Shown: piece after piece, positions 1 to 7,522 of the stretch
How the letters are laid out: the number at the start of each line of letters is the position of its first letter
Position numbering within the stretch: position 1 is the first letter of the stretch
DNA from: Asanoa sp040676615
Lineage (GTDB): Bacteria > Actinomycetota > Actinomycetes > Mycobacteriales > Micromonosporaceae
Direction: 5' to 3'
Assembly (NCBI RefSeq): GCF_040676615.1
Contig: NZ_JBFAPI010000001.1
Location: forward strand, 682,001-746,000
DNA length: 64,000 bases
Notes under the pieces: model-generated
Seen by the model: only the letters and a program-made list of their open reading frames with translations
Database searches by the model: none
What the model was told of the DNA's origin: nothing
Position numbers and translations under genes: made by a program

Positions 1-900
1 ACCTGCAACGTCTACTGGAAGGTCGGTAGCTCGGCGACGATCGGCGTCGGCACCATGTTCATCGGCACCATCATGGCCGCCGAGTCGATCACGATGCAGA
101 CCGGTGCGACGCTGCAAGGCCGGGCCCTGGCGCAAACGGCGGCCGTCACGCTCGACACGAACACCATCACCGAGCCGGTGTGCGCCCAGCCCACGCAGAC
201 TCCGACGGCCACGCCGACCGCGACGCCGACGGCGACTCCGACGGCGACTCCGACGGCGACTCCGACCGCGACGCCGACCGCGACGCCGACGGCGACGCCG
301 ACCGCGACGCCGACCGCGACGCCGACTGCGACGCCGACCGCGACGCCGACCGCGACTCCGACCGCGACTCCGACCGCGACTCCCACCTCCACTCGCCCGG
401 GGTACCCGCACGGTCCGGGCTTCCCGAACGGCCCGGGCCGTCCGCACGGTCCGGACTTCCCGAACGGCCCGGACTATCCGAACGGTCCTGACTATCCGAA
501 CGGTCCGGACTATCCGAACGGTCCGGATTATCCCAACGGTCCCGACTTCCCGAACGGTCCCGACTTCCCGAACGGTCCCGACTTCCCGAACGGTCCCGAC
601 TTCCCGAACGGTCCGGACTCCCCGAACGGCCCTAACGGCCCGGACTCCCCGAACGGCCCTAACGGCCCGCACTCCCCGAACGGCCCTAACGGCCCGGGCT
701 TCCCGAACGGCCCGAACGGCCCCAACGATGTCCGTCCCACGGTCGGCCCCGGCGTGGGACAGGGCAGTCTGCCCACCACCGGTAGCCCGGCCGTGCCCAT
801 CATGATCGCGGTGGGAGGACTCATGCTCGCGCTTGGCATCGTCCTCGCCTGGCTCTACCGGCGCCGCAAGGCCGAGGCGCGAATGCACCGCGCGGCCTGA
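1..900 (+). CDS. Ice-binding-type (DUF3494) surface protein with repeat stalk and LPTTG anchor, 5' truncated
   Basis: The reading frame is open from the first base, so the gene starts upstream of the window. The first ~55 residues (WKVGSSATIG, TGATLQGRALA, VTLDTNTIT) are the C-terminal coils of the DUF3494 ice-binding/adhesin beta-solenoid. A Thr-Pro-Thr-Ala tract (nt 199-387) and a Pro-Asn-Gly-Pro repeat (nt 397-726) follow and act as an extended cell-wall-spanning stalk. The end has a sortase signal: LPTTG at nt 769-783, one hydrophobic helix, then an RRRK charged tail. The product is therefore predicted to be covalently attached to peptidoglycan. Ice binding itself is inferred from the family; many members are adhesins. 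A strong hairpin follows the stop. Confidence 0.85.
   Translation, partial: TCNVYWKVGSSATIGVGTMFIGTIMAAESITMQTGATLQGRALAQTAAVTLDTNTITEPVCAQPTQTPTATPTATPTATPTATPTATPTATPTATPTATPTATPTATPTATPTATPTATPTATPTATPTSTRPGYPHGPGFPNGPGRPHGPDFPNGPDYPNGPDYPNGPDYPNGPDYPNGPDFPNGPDFPNGPDFPNGPDFPNGPDSPNGPNGPDSPNGPNGPHSPNGPNGPGFPNGPNGPNDVRPTVGPGVGQGSLPTTGSPAVPIMIAVGGLMLALGIVLAWLYRRRKAEARMHRAA
199..387 (+). repeat. 12-nt tandem repeat encoding Thr-Pro-Thr-Ala
   Basis: About 15.75 copies of a 12-nt unit lie inside the surface-protein gene. Units differ only at a few third positions. The product is a rigid Thr/Pro linker that could be O-glycosylated. The tract is prone to slippage and copy-number change. Confidence 0.95.
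397..726 (+). repeat. Pro-Asn-Gly-Pro stalk repeat (18-nt and 27-nt units)
   Basis: Six-residue units of the type PNGPDF/PNGPDY (18 nt) repeat in tandem. They then change to nine-residue units containing an extra NGP (27 nt). Several consecutive 18-nt units are almost identical at the DNA level, which suggests recent duplication. Confidence 0.9.
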
Positions 901-922
901 GTCGCCACTCCTGAAGTCCGTT

Positions 923-954
923 GAGCCGCGACGCCGAAACCGGCGTCGCGGCTC
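923..954. terminator. 14-bp perfect hairpin after the surface-protein gene
   Basis: Arms 923-936 and 941-954 are perfect reverse complements around a 4-nt loop (AAAC), 23 nt after the stop at 900. There is no T-tract, as is common for actinomycete terminators. Confidence 0.75.
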
Positions 955-1125
955 GACGTTCATGGCGTCGGCACAGCCTGTCCGGCACGTCGCGCCCAAC
1001 CCGCGGCGCGAACGCTGTTGAAGGCGGGCGGACCGGCGGTAAGCGTGCCCGGACCGCCACGGCGGCGCTGCGTACGCCCAATTGCGTATGGAACCGCTCC
1101 GGGCGCCGTCCGTACCGTCTCGATC

Positions 1126-1731
1126 ATGGTTATTCGTGCGGTGGTCTTCGATATCGGCGGCGTGCTGGAACTGACCGGCCCGATGGAGTTCGACAGCCGC
1201 TGGGAGGCTGACCTGGGCCTGGCGGCCGGCACGTTCGAGACGGCGCTGACCGACGTCTGGCAGGGCGGCGCCGTCGGCGCGGTGACCGAGGCGCAGGTGC
1301 ACGCCGCGATGCGCGACCGGATCGGCCTGACCGACGCGCAGGTCGAGGCCGTCATGGCCGACATGTGGCGCGAATACCTGGGCACCCCGAACACCGAACT
1401 CATCGCGTACGCCGGGACGCTGCGACCCGCCGTCCGCACCGGCATCCTGAGCAACAGCTTCGTCGGGGCGCGCGAGCGCGAACAGCGGGCCTACGGCCTG
1501 ACCGACCTGGTCGACGACTGCCTCTATTCGCACGAGGTCGGCCTGAGCAAGCCCGACCCGGCTCTGTGGGACCTCACCTGCCGGCGGATGGGCGTCGAGC
1601 CCGGCCAACTGCTGTTCGTCGACGACGTGCCCCGCCTGGTCGACAGCGCCCGGGCGTTCGGCATGAACGCGATCCTCTTCGAGACCACCGCACAGACGAT
1701 CGCCGACATCGAGGTGTGGCTGAGGTCATGA
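1126..1731 (+). CDS. HAD-superfamily hydrolase
   Basis: A 201-residue protein that starts directly with the HAD motif I region (VVFDIGGVLE). Motif II is near LSNSF, and motifs III/IV are the LSKPDP lysine and the FVDDVP acidic pair. This is the phosphatase/haloacid-dehalogenase core with a helical cap, acting on a small phosphorylated or halogenated substrate that cannot be named. The second Asp of the DxD motif is Gly, as in the FDxGGV subgroup. ATG 1126 is chosen because the motif starts at residue 4; an upstream in-frame GTG would add an unrelated Arg/Pro-rich tail. Confidence 0.8.
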   Translation: MVIRAVVFDIGGVLELTGPMEFDSRWEADLGLAAGTFETALTDVWQGGAVGAVTEAQVHAAMRDRIGLTDAQVEAVMADMWREYLGTPNTELIAYAGTLRPAVRTGILSNSFVGAREREQRAYGLTDLVDDCLYSHEVGLSKPDPALWDLTCRRMGVEPGQLLFVDDVPRLVDSARAFGMNAILFETTAQTIADIEVWLRS

Positions 1732-1750
1732 AACCGGGCGGGATGCGGCG

Positions 1751-2809
1751 ATGAGTCGGCCGGTCGTCGTGCGTCATACCGCCGTGGATGATTATCTGGT
1801 GAAAGAAGCGGGAGCGGGCGACCAGGGCGCGTTCGCACAGCTGACCGAGCCGCACCGCCGTGAGCTCAACGTGCACTGCTACCGGATGCTCGGCTCGATC
1901 GAAGACGCCGAAGACGCGGTCCAGGAGACCTTTCTGCGGGCCTGGGCCCGCCTCGACAGCTTCGCGGGCCGCGCGTCCTTCCGGGCCTGGCTCTACGGCA
2001 TCGCGACCAACGCCTGCCTCGACATGCTGCGGCGCCGCCGGCATCCGGCGCGGCTCTGGCCGACCGACGTGGCGGGCCCGGCGGAGGTGGGCAGTGTGTC
2101 GGCGCCGACGACCGAGGTGGCCTGGTTACAGCCCTACCCCGACCGGCTGCTCGCGGTCCCGGCACCCGCGGAGGCCGAGCCGGAGGTCGCGGTGGCGGCC
2201 AAGGAGACCATCGAGCTGGCGTTCCTCGCCGCCATCCAGCGACTCCCGGCCCGGCAGCGGGCCGTGTTGATCCTGCGCGACGTCCTCGACTGGTCGGCGA
2301 AAGACACCGCGACCACGCTGGAGATGACCACGGCCGCGGTCAACAGCGCCCTGCAGCGCGCCCACGCCGGGCTCGCGGCACACGTGCCACCCGACCGCGA
2401 CGAGTGGCTGGCACAGCACCGCGTGACGGCCGCCGCCACCGATAAGGCCCTGCTGCACCGGCTGGTCGAGGCCTGGGAGCGCACCGACACGACGGCGCTG
2501 GTCACCCTGTTGCGCGACGACGCCCGGCTGGTCATGCCGCCGCGCCTGACCTGGTTCGCCGGCAGCGCGGCCATCGAGCGCTTCTTCCGCACGCACGTCT
2601 TCGACGCGCGGGCCCGCGGCTGGCGACTGGTGCCCACGTCCGCCAACCGTCAGCCCGCGTTCGCGCTCTACCAGCGCGCCGAGGATGTCGCGGAGTTCCT
2701 GCCCTTCGGGATCGGCGTGCTGACGATCGACCGCGGCGCGATCAGCGAGCTGGCCCTGTTCGCCGACCCCTCGCTGTTCGACCGCTTCGGCATGCCGAAG
2801 ACGTTGTGA
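1751..2809 (+). CDS. ECF-type RNA polymerase sigma factor with SnoaL-like C-terminal domain
   Basis: 352 residues. Sigma region 2 lies around residues 30-95 (YRMLGSIEDAEDAVQETF, then the FRAWLYGIATNACLD helix). Region 4 lies around residues 155-215 (LPARQRAVLILRDVLDWS). A SnoaL/NTF2-like domain fills the last ~140 residues. The linker carries the WLQPYPD signature of this long ECF subfamily (TIGR02960-like). In related ECFs the C-terminal domain regulates core binding in place of a separate anti-sigma factor, and no anti-sigma gene is seen nearby. It is the first gene of an overlapping run with a cupin, an SDR and an MFS gene, which are its probable targets. Confidence 0.85.
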   Translation: MSRPVVVRHTAVDDYLVKEAGAGDQGAFAQLTEPHRRELNVHCYRMLGSIEDAEDAVQETFLRAWARLDSFAGRASFRAWLYGIATNACLDMLRRRRHPARLWPTDVAGPAEVGSVSAPTTEVAWLQPYPDRLLAVPAPAEAEPEVAVAAKETIELAFLAAIQRLPARQRAVLILRDVLDWSAKDTATTLEMTTAAVNSALQRAHAGLAAHVPPDRDEWLAQHRVTAAATDKALLHRLVEAWERTDTTALVTLLRDDARLVMPPRLTWFAGSAAIERFFRTHVFDARARGWRLVPTSANRQPAFALYQRAEDVAEFLPFGIGVLTIDRGAISELALFADPSLFDRFGMPKTL

Positions 2810-3135
2810 TGGACGACGGCGGGCCGCTCTCGTTTCTCGGCCGCCGGTCACCGCCGGGCGGTCGGGTCCGCACCGTCGTCCTGCCGCCCGCCGGCACCCT
2901 CGATTACCGGCCCGCGGAGTGGGCCGCCGCGCTCGTGGTGGTCGAGCGCGGGACCCTCGAGGTCGAGTGCGGCAACGGGGTGAGCGCGCGCTTCGGGACC
3001 GGCGCCGTGCTCAGCTTCGCGCACGTCGATCCGCGGCGCCTGCGCAACCCCGGCGCCGTCCCGCTCGTCCTGAGCGTGGTGAGACCCGCGTCTCACCCCG
3101 ATGAGTCGTCGAACCCGTCGCCGTCACACCGGTAA
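2809..3135 (+). CDS. Small cupin-like protein
   Basis: A 108-residue protein whose ATG overlaps the sigma-factor stop (TGATG). The pattern of short beta strands (VVVERGTLEVEC, then GTGAVLSF, then LVLSVVRP) resembles a single-domain cupin barrel. The metal-binding His/Glu motifs of enzymatic cupins are mostly missing, so a sensory or structural role is more likely than catalysis. Co-transcription with the sigma factor suggests a ligand-sensing accessory, which is inference. Confidence 0.55.
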   Translation: MDDGGPLSFLGRRSPPGGRVRTVVLPPAGTLDYRPAEWAAALVVVERGTLEVECGNGVSARFGTGAVLSFAHVDPRRLRNPGAVPLVLSVVRPASHPDESSNPSPSHR

Positions 3136-3159
3136 TCCATCCAGAAAGGCGCGGTTATC

Positions 3160-3888
3160 GTGACGAGCATCGCGGGCAAGGCCGTACTCATCACCGGTGC
3201 GAACCGGGGCATCGGACAGGCGCTGGTCGAGGCGGCGCTGGCCAGAGAAGCGAGCCGGGTGTACGCGGGAACGCGCGCACCCTTCACGCACAGCGACACC
3301 CGGGTCGTCCCGGTCACGCTCGATGTCACCAGCGACGAACAGATCCGGGCGGCGGTGGACGCCGTCGGCTCGCTCGACCTTCTGATCAACAACGCGGGCA
3401 TCGCCGGCTACGACGACCTCAGCGACGCGGAGGTCATCGCCCGCCACCTCGCGGTCAACCTCTACGGCACGCACGCCGTGACCCGGGCCTTCACCCCACT
3501 GCTGGCCCGCAGCGGGGGAGCCGTCGTCAACAACCTGTCCATCACGGCGTTCGCGCCGCTGCCGCTGATCCCGTCGTACTCCATCTCGAAGGCCGCCGCC
3601 CTGGCCCTGACGCAGGCGTCACGGACGCTCCTGGAGCCGCGGGGCGTGCGGGTCCACGCGGTTCTCACCGGCTTCGTCGACACCGACATGACCCGCGGCG
3701 CCCAGAGCCCCAAGGCGACGCCGGCCTCGGTCGCCGAGGCCATCTTCGACGGCGTCGAGCAAGGCCGGGACGACATCTTCCCCGACGCGATGTCCCGCCC
3801 GATGGCCGACGGTTGGCGCGCCCTCGCGTCGTCGGTCCTCGAAGGCCGGTTCGCCGCACTGGCCGCGGAACTGCGGGCGGCGGCGTGA
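3160..3888 (+). CDS. Short-chain dehydrogenase/reductase
   Basis: 242 residues with all classical SDR landmarks: the dinucleotide-binding TGANRGIG near residue 11, NNAG, a catalytic Ser in NNLSIT and the YSISK catalytic pair. An NAD(P)-dependent oxidoreductase of unknown substrate. GTG start, with an AGAAAGG ribosome-binding site about 10 nt upstream. Its stop overlaps the ATG of the MFS gene, so the two are translationally coupled, which suggests modification and export of the same small molecule. Confidence 0.85.
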   Translation: MTSIAGKAVLITGANRGIGQALVEAALAREASRVYAGTRAPFTHSDTRVVPVTLDVTSDEQIRAAVDAVGSLDLLINNAGIAGYDDLSDAEVIARHLAVNLYGTHAVTRAFTPLLARSGGAVVNNLSITAFAPLPLIPSYSISKAAALALTQASRTLLEPRGVRVHAVLTGFVDTDMTRGAQSPKATPASVAEAIFDGVEQGRDDIFPDAMSRPMADGWRALASSVLEGRFAALAAELRAAA

Positions 3889-5315
3889 TGGCGGCCCGCA
3901 GGCCCGCGTCCCTCGGGTTGGTGCTCGCCCTCACGGTGGTCGGCGCGCTGGTCGTCGCGCTCGACCAACTCGTGGTGGCCACGGCCCTGCCGACGCTGCA
4001 GCGTGACCTCAACGCGTCGCTGACCAGTCTGGAGTGGACGGTCAACGCGTTCAGCCTGAGCCTGGCCGCCCTGATGATCCCGGCCGCGGAGCTGGGTGAC
4101 CGGCTCGGGCGCAGACGGACCTACCTGATCGGCCTGGTGGTGTTCGCGCTCGCCTCCGCCGGGTGCGCCCTCGCACCGGACATCGGCGTGCTGATCGCGG
4201 CCCGGGTGCTGCAGGGCGCCGGCGGGGCGATCATCATGCCCGCGGCGCTGGCGCTGCTCACCGCGGCGGCGCCGGCGGCGAGGCGGGGCGCCGTCATGGG
4301 GATCTACGCCGCGTTCATGGGGCTCGCCGTCGTCGGTGGACCGCTGGTGGGCGGTGCCGTCACCGAGGGCCTGGCCTGGCAGTGGATCTTCTGGATCAAC
4401 GTACCCGTGATCGCGGTGGTGTTGCCGTTCATCGCCACGCGGCTCACCGAGATGAAGGGCAGCCCGCGCCGCCCGGACCCGCTCGGGCTGCTGCTCGTGG
4501 CCGCGTCGATGTTCGGCATCGTGTGGGCCCTGGTCCGGTCCGGCCCGGCCGGTTGGGACAGCGCTGAAGTGCTGACCACCCTGATCGGCGGCCTCGTCCT
4601 GCTGGCCGCGTTCGTCGCCTGGGAGCTGCGCACGCCCCACCCGATGCTCCCGATGCGACTGTTCACCGTGCGCGAGTTCGCGGCCGGCAACGCCTCCGCG
4701 CTGATGTTGACGGCGTCGCTGATGAGCACCGTGTTCTTCCTGGCGCAGTACCTGCAGGTGGCCCAGGGCTACTCGCCGCTCGAGACCGGGGTCCGCTTCC
4801 TGCCGTTCACCCTGCCGCTGTTCTTCGTCGCACCGGTCGCGGGCCGGCTGCAGGACCGGATCGGCCCCCGCTCGCTCATCTCGGTCGGGCTGACCCTGCA
4901 GGGCGTCGGGCTGCTCTGGCTCGCGATCAACGCCCACGACCACCGCGGCTACCCCGCGTCGGTCGCCGCGCTGTTCGTCGCCGGCTTCGGCACCACGATG
5001 GCCATGCCGGCACAGCAGAGTTCGATCATGACCTCGGTGCCGCCGGCGTCGATGGGCAAGGCCGCCGGGACGTTCAGCGCCACCCGCCAACTCGGCGGCG
5101 CGCTGGGCATCGCGATCCTGGCCGCGGTGTTCGCGGCGCACGGCGACGACCGGTCGCCGCAGGGGTTCGCGGACGGCTTCTCCGCGGCGATGGTCACCGC
5201 GGCCGGGCTGGCCGTCGTGGGTGCCGCGGTCGGCCTTCTCGCCCCGGGCCGCCGGCGCGCACCCGCACCAGCGGCGCATCGCGCGGCGACGGCGGAGAAG
5301 GTCGGTGTCGGCTGA
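3888..5315 (+). CDS. MFS drug-resistance exporter (DHA2/EmrB-QacA type)
   Basis: 475 residues with about 14 hydrophobic helices. The motif A loop is GDRLGRRRTYLIG and motif C is around GGPLVGGAV, as in proton-driven multidrug exporters of the inner membrane. The start at 3888 overlaps the preceding SDR stop. It is the last gene of the sigma/cupin/SDR/MFS run. The substrate is unknown. Confidence 0.88.
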   Translation: MAARRPASLGLVLALTVVGALVVALDQLVVATALPTLQRDLNASLTSLEWTVNAFSLSLAALMIPAAELGDRLGRRRTYLIGLVVFALASAGCALAPDIGVLIAARVLQGAGGAIIMPAALALLTAAAPAARRGAVMGIYAAFMGLAVVGGPLVGGAVTEGLAWQWIFWINVPVIAVVLPFIATRLTEMKGSPRRPDPLGLLLVAASMFGIVWALVRSGPAGWDSAEVLTTLIGGLVLLAAFVAWELRTPHPMLPMRLFTVREFAAGNASALMLTASLMSTVFFLAQYLQVAQGYSPLETGVRFLPFTLPLFFVAPVAGRLQDRIGPRSLISVGLTLQGVGLLWLAINAHDHRGYPASVAALFVAGFGTTMAMPAQQSSIMTSVPPASMGKAAGTFSATRQLGGALGIAILAAVFAAHGDDRSPQGFADGFSAAMVTAAGLAVVGAAVGLLAPGRRRAPAPAAHRAATAEKVGVG

Positions 5316-5322
5316 GGCGCTC

Positions 5323-5663
5323 TCACCCGCGCTGCCGGGCGGCCAGATCGCGGAAGCGGTCGACCGCCCGGCCACGCACGGCCGGGCCGTGCCCGAACAC
5401 CGCCACCTCGAAGTCGAGTTCCGCCAGCCGGGCAACGCTCGCCCGCCCGGCCGGCGGTCATCGCGCGTGGAGTGGCGCGGACCCGGCCCGCGGCGGCGGC
5501 GGCAGCTTCGCCGGCGAACAGCACACCGCCGCCGGTCGAGCAGATAGGAGAAATGACCCTGGGTGTGGCCCGGGGTGTGGAAGGCGCGCATGCCCGCGAC
5601 GGCGATGGGCCCGTCGGCGAGGAGCACCTCATCGACCGGCGCCGACCTCACACATGCGGCCAT
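5323..5663 (-). pseudogene. Frameshifted fragment of an MBL-fold metallo-hydrolase
   Basis: Read leftwards, three reading frames in succession give consecutive pieces of one metallo-beta-lactamase-fold protein. The first has DEVLLADGPIAVAG and HTPGHTQGHFSYLLD, the second has GGVLFAGEAA, and the third has LAELDFEVAVFGHGPAV and ends at the TGA at 5323-5325. At least two frameshifts are needed to join them, and the N-terminal HxHxDH zinc motif is absent. The gene is therefore truncated and dead, or the sequence has two indel errors. The remaining motifs resemble glyoxalase-II/RNase-Z-like hydrolases. Confidence 0.75.
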
Positions 5664-5674
5664 CGTCCCACCGT

Positions 5675-5694
5675 CCTCCCGCCTCGGCGGGAGG
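5675..5694 (-). terminator. 9-bp GC hairpin
   Basis: Arms 5675-5683 and 5686-5694 pair perfectly around a 2-nt loop, immediately beyond the stop (5697-5699) of the minus-strand gene to the right. Likely terminator of that transcript; it also separates it from the decayed MBL gene. Confidence 0.6.
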
Positions 5695-5696
5695 GG

Positions 5697-6155
5697 TCAG
5701 TCCCACCAGTTGAAGACCAGCTCGCCGAGGGTGGCGGGCGCCCAGAACGCGACCTGGTCGCGTTCGCTCCGGTCGAGGGTGGACAGATCCAGGCGGCCCA
5801 CCGGTGTCGCCAGCGTGGCCGTGTCCAGCACCCGGAAGGGCGCAGTCCGCTCCAGCGCGCTGACCAGCGCCGGGTCGTCGCGGAACGTCAGTGGGCGACC
5901 GGCGTCGCCGGGTGGGCGGGTCAGCGCCAGCCAGGGCAGCAGCGGGTGACAGACCACCCCGGTGAGTTCCTGCCCGACGGCGATCACCATCAGATCGAAG
6001 TTCGGCGTGATGCCGGGCGGCTCGAAGCGCTCGACCCGCCCGCCGACCTGCCTGGCCGCCTCGTGGACCGCGGCGCGGAACGCGGCCGCGTCGACCCTGG
6101 CGGGAGGCCCGTCGCCGGCATCCCAGAACCCGGTCGCGCCGCGCGGTAACGTCAC
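5697..6155 (-). CDS. Hypothetical protein, 152 aa
   Basis: Not recognised. A soluble mixed alpha/beta protein with GTG start, no signal peptide and no membrane helix. It contains DLMVIAVGQELTGVVCHP and ends with LVFNWWD. Codon use is typical of the neighbours and the frame is intact. It is the last gene of a leftward group with the next two genes (gaps of 57 and 18 nt) and is followed by a hairpin. Confidence 0.6.
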   Translation of the reverse strand: MTLPRGATGFWDAGDGPPARVDAAAFRAAVHEAARQVGGRVERFEPPGITPNFDLMVIAVGQELTGVVCHPLLPWLALTRPPGDAGRPLTFRDDPALVSALERTAPFRVLDTATLATPVGRLDLSTLDRSERDQVAFWAPATLGELVFNWWD

Positions 6156-6212
6156 CGGACCGACCCTACGTCGGGAACGTGTCAGGCGGGCATGTCCATG
6201 GGACTCCGTCCC

Positions 6213-6656
6213 TTACTCCGGTGGCTCGAACGCCTCCAACTCGGCCACGCCGAGCCCGATCCGGGCCAGCATGTCGAGCGGTGACGTGCCCTCCTGGTCG
6301 GCGGCGACCTCGGTGAGCCGCCCGGCGATCGCGCCCAGGCCGACGATGATCTCCGCGGCGTCGGTGGCCGCGGGCAGTTCGCCGCCCGAGTTGATGACGT
6401 CGATCGCGAAGTCCGCCATCCGGCGGACCACCTCGGAGCGCCCGTCGGCCACGGCGGCGATCACCTCCGCCGGCCCGGCGTTCTCGCGCTCGGCGACGAT
6501 CTTCGCGAGCAGGCTGACCAGATCGAGCATCCCGCCCGCCACGGCGACCGCCTCGTCCGGCGTCATCCGCAGCAGGATGGACAGCGCGTCCCGGTCTTCG
6601 CGCAGGCCGGCGGCGACCGAGGCGACGGCCTGGCCCATGGCCTCGACAGGTGTCAT
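6213..6656 (-). CDS. Hypothetical helical protein, 147 aa
   Basis: Not recognised. Almost entirely amphipathic helix and acidic, with no Cys and no signal peptide. ATG 6656 is preferred over an in-frame TTG one codon upstream. It lies 18 nt downstream of the atypical SDR gene on the same strand and probably shares its transcript. Confidence 0.6.
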   Translation of the reverse strand: MTPVEAMGQAVASVAAGLREDRDALSILLRMTPDEAVAVAGGMLDLVSLLAKIVAERENAGPAEVIAAVADGRSEVVRRMADFAIDVINSGGELPAATDAAEIIVGLGAIAGRLTEVAADQEGTSPLDMLARIGLGVAELEAFEPPE

Positions 6657-6674
6657 CAATACCGACGATACGCG

Positions 6675-7475
6675 TCAGTAGTAGATCGACTGGCCGACAC
6701 CGCCGCCGGCGGCGATCACGTCGCCGTTGACGGCCACGGACCGGGGAGAGGCGAGGAAGGTGACGAGCGCGGCGATGTCGTCGGCGTGGATGACCCGGCG
6801 CAGCGCGTTGTCGGCGAGCATCCGGCGGGTCGCCTCCTCCTCGCTGATGCCGTGGCGTTCCGCGGACGCCCTGACCAGGGCCGGGATCCGTTCCGTATAG
6901 GTCGTCGACGGGTGCACAGCCGTCACGTTGATGCCGGCCGGGCCCAACTCCTCGGCCAGGTTGCGGGTCATGGCGACCACCGCGACGTTGCGCATGCTGG
7001 CGATCGTGTCGCCGGTGCGCCGGGCAGCCAGACCGGAGATCGAGACGATCCGGCCCCAGCCGGCCCGGCGCATGTGCGGCGCGACCGCGCGGGCGCACCG
7101 CAGGTAGCCCATCACCTTCGTGTTCATCTCCTCGTGGAACCGCTCGTCGGTGATGTCGTCGAGCGGCAGCGCGCCACCGGCGCCGGCCGGCCGGGCCGCG
7201 CAGTTGATCAGAATGTCGATGCCGCCGAGCAACTCCATCGCGCCGGTCACCATCGAGTCGACCGCGGCGCGGTCGGTCGTATCGGCGACCAGCGGCACGA
7301 CCCGCACGCCGACCGCGTCGTGCAGTTCCCGTGCGGCACCGCCGACCGTGTCGTGGTGGCGGGCGACCAGGCCGATGTCGCAGCCTTCCTTGGCCAGCGC
7401 CCAGGCGATCGCGTTGCCGATGCCGCGGCTGCCGCCGGTGACCACCGCCCTCTTACCGGCAAGCTGGAGGTCCAT
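6675..7475 (-). CDS. SDR-fold protein lacking the catalytic Tyr-Lys pair
   Basis: 266 residues. The Rossmann glycine motif (TGGSRGIG) and the INCAARP segment, a variant of NNAG, are present. The region after the catalytic-Ser strand (IVSISGLAAR) reads ASMRNVAVVAMTRNLA, where active SDRs have YxxxK. Aligned by the following TRxLA, Tyr is Ala and Lys is Asn. It may be a binding protein, or a member of the SDR subgroup that uses other residues. ATG 7475 is chosen; an ATG at 7484 is possible. The gene is divergent from the HEPN gene. Confidence 0.8.
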   Translation of the reverse strand: MDLQLAGKRAVVTGGSRGIGNAIAWALAKEGCDIGLVARHHDTVGGAARELHDAVGVRVVPLVADTTDRAAVDSMVTGAMELLGGIDILINCAARPAGAGGALPLDDITDERFHEEMNTKVMGYLRCARAVAPHMRRAGWGRIVSISGLAARRTGDTIASMRNVAVVAMTRNLAEELGPAGINVTAVHPSTTYTERIPALVRASAERHGISEEEATRRMLADNALRRVIHADDIAALVTFLASPRSVAVNGDVIAAGGGVGQSIYY

Positions 7476-7522
7476 GCCGGACATTCTGGCCCGGCCTCGA
7501 CGCGCGGCCCACGACCGCGAGA

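Noticed and set aside
199..387. Tandem repeats as a possible CRISPR or satellite
   Set aside because: The units are 12 nt, contiguous, without spacers and in frame within a coding region. Antisense frames (Val-Gly-Val-Ala) are shadows.
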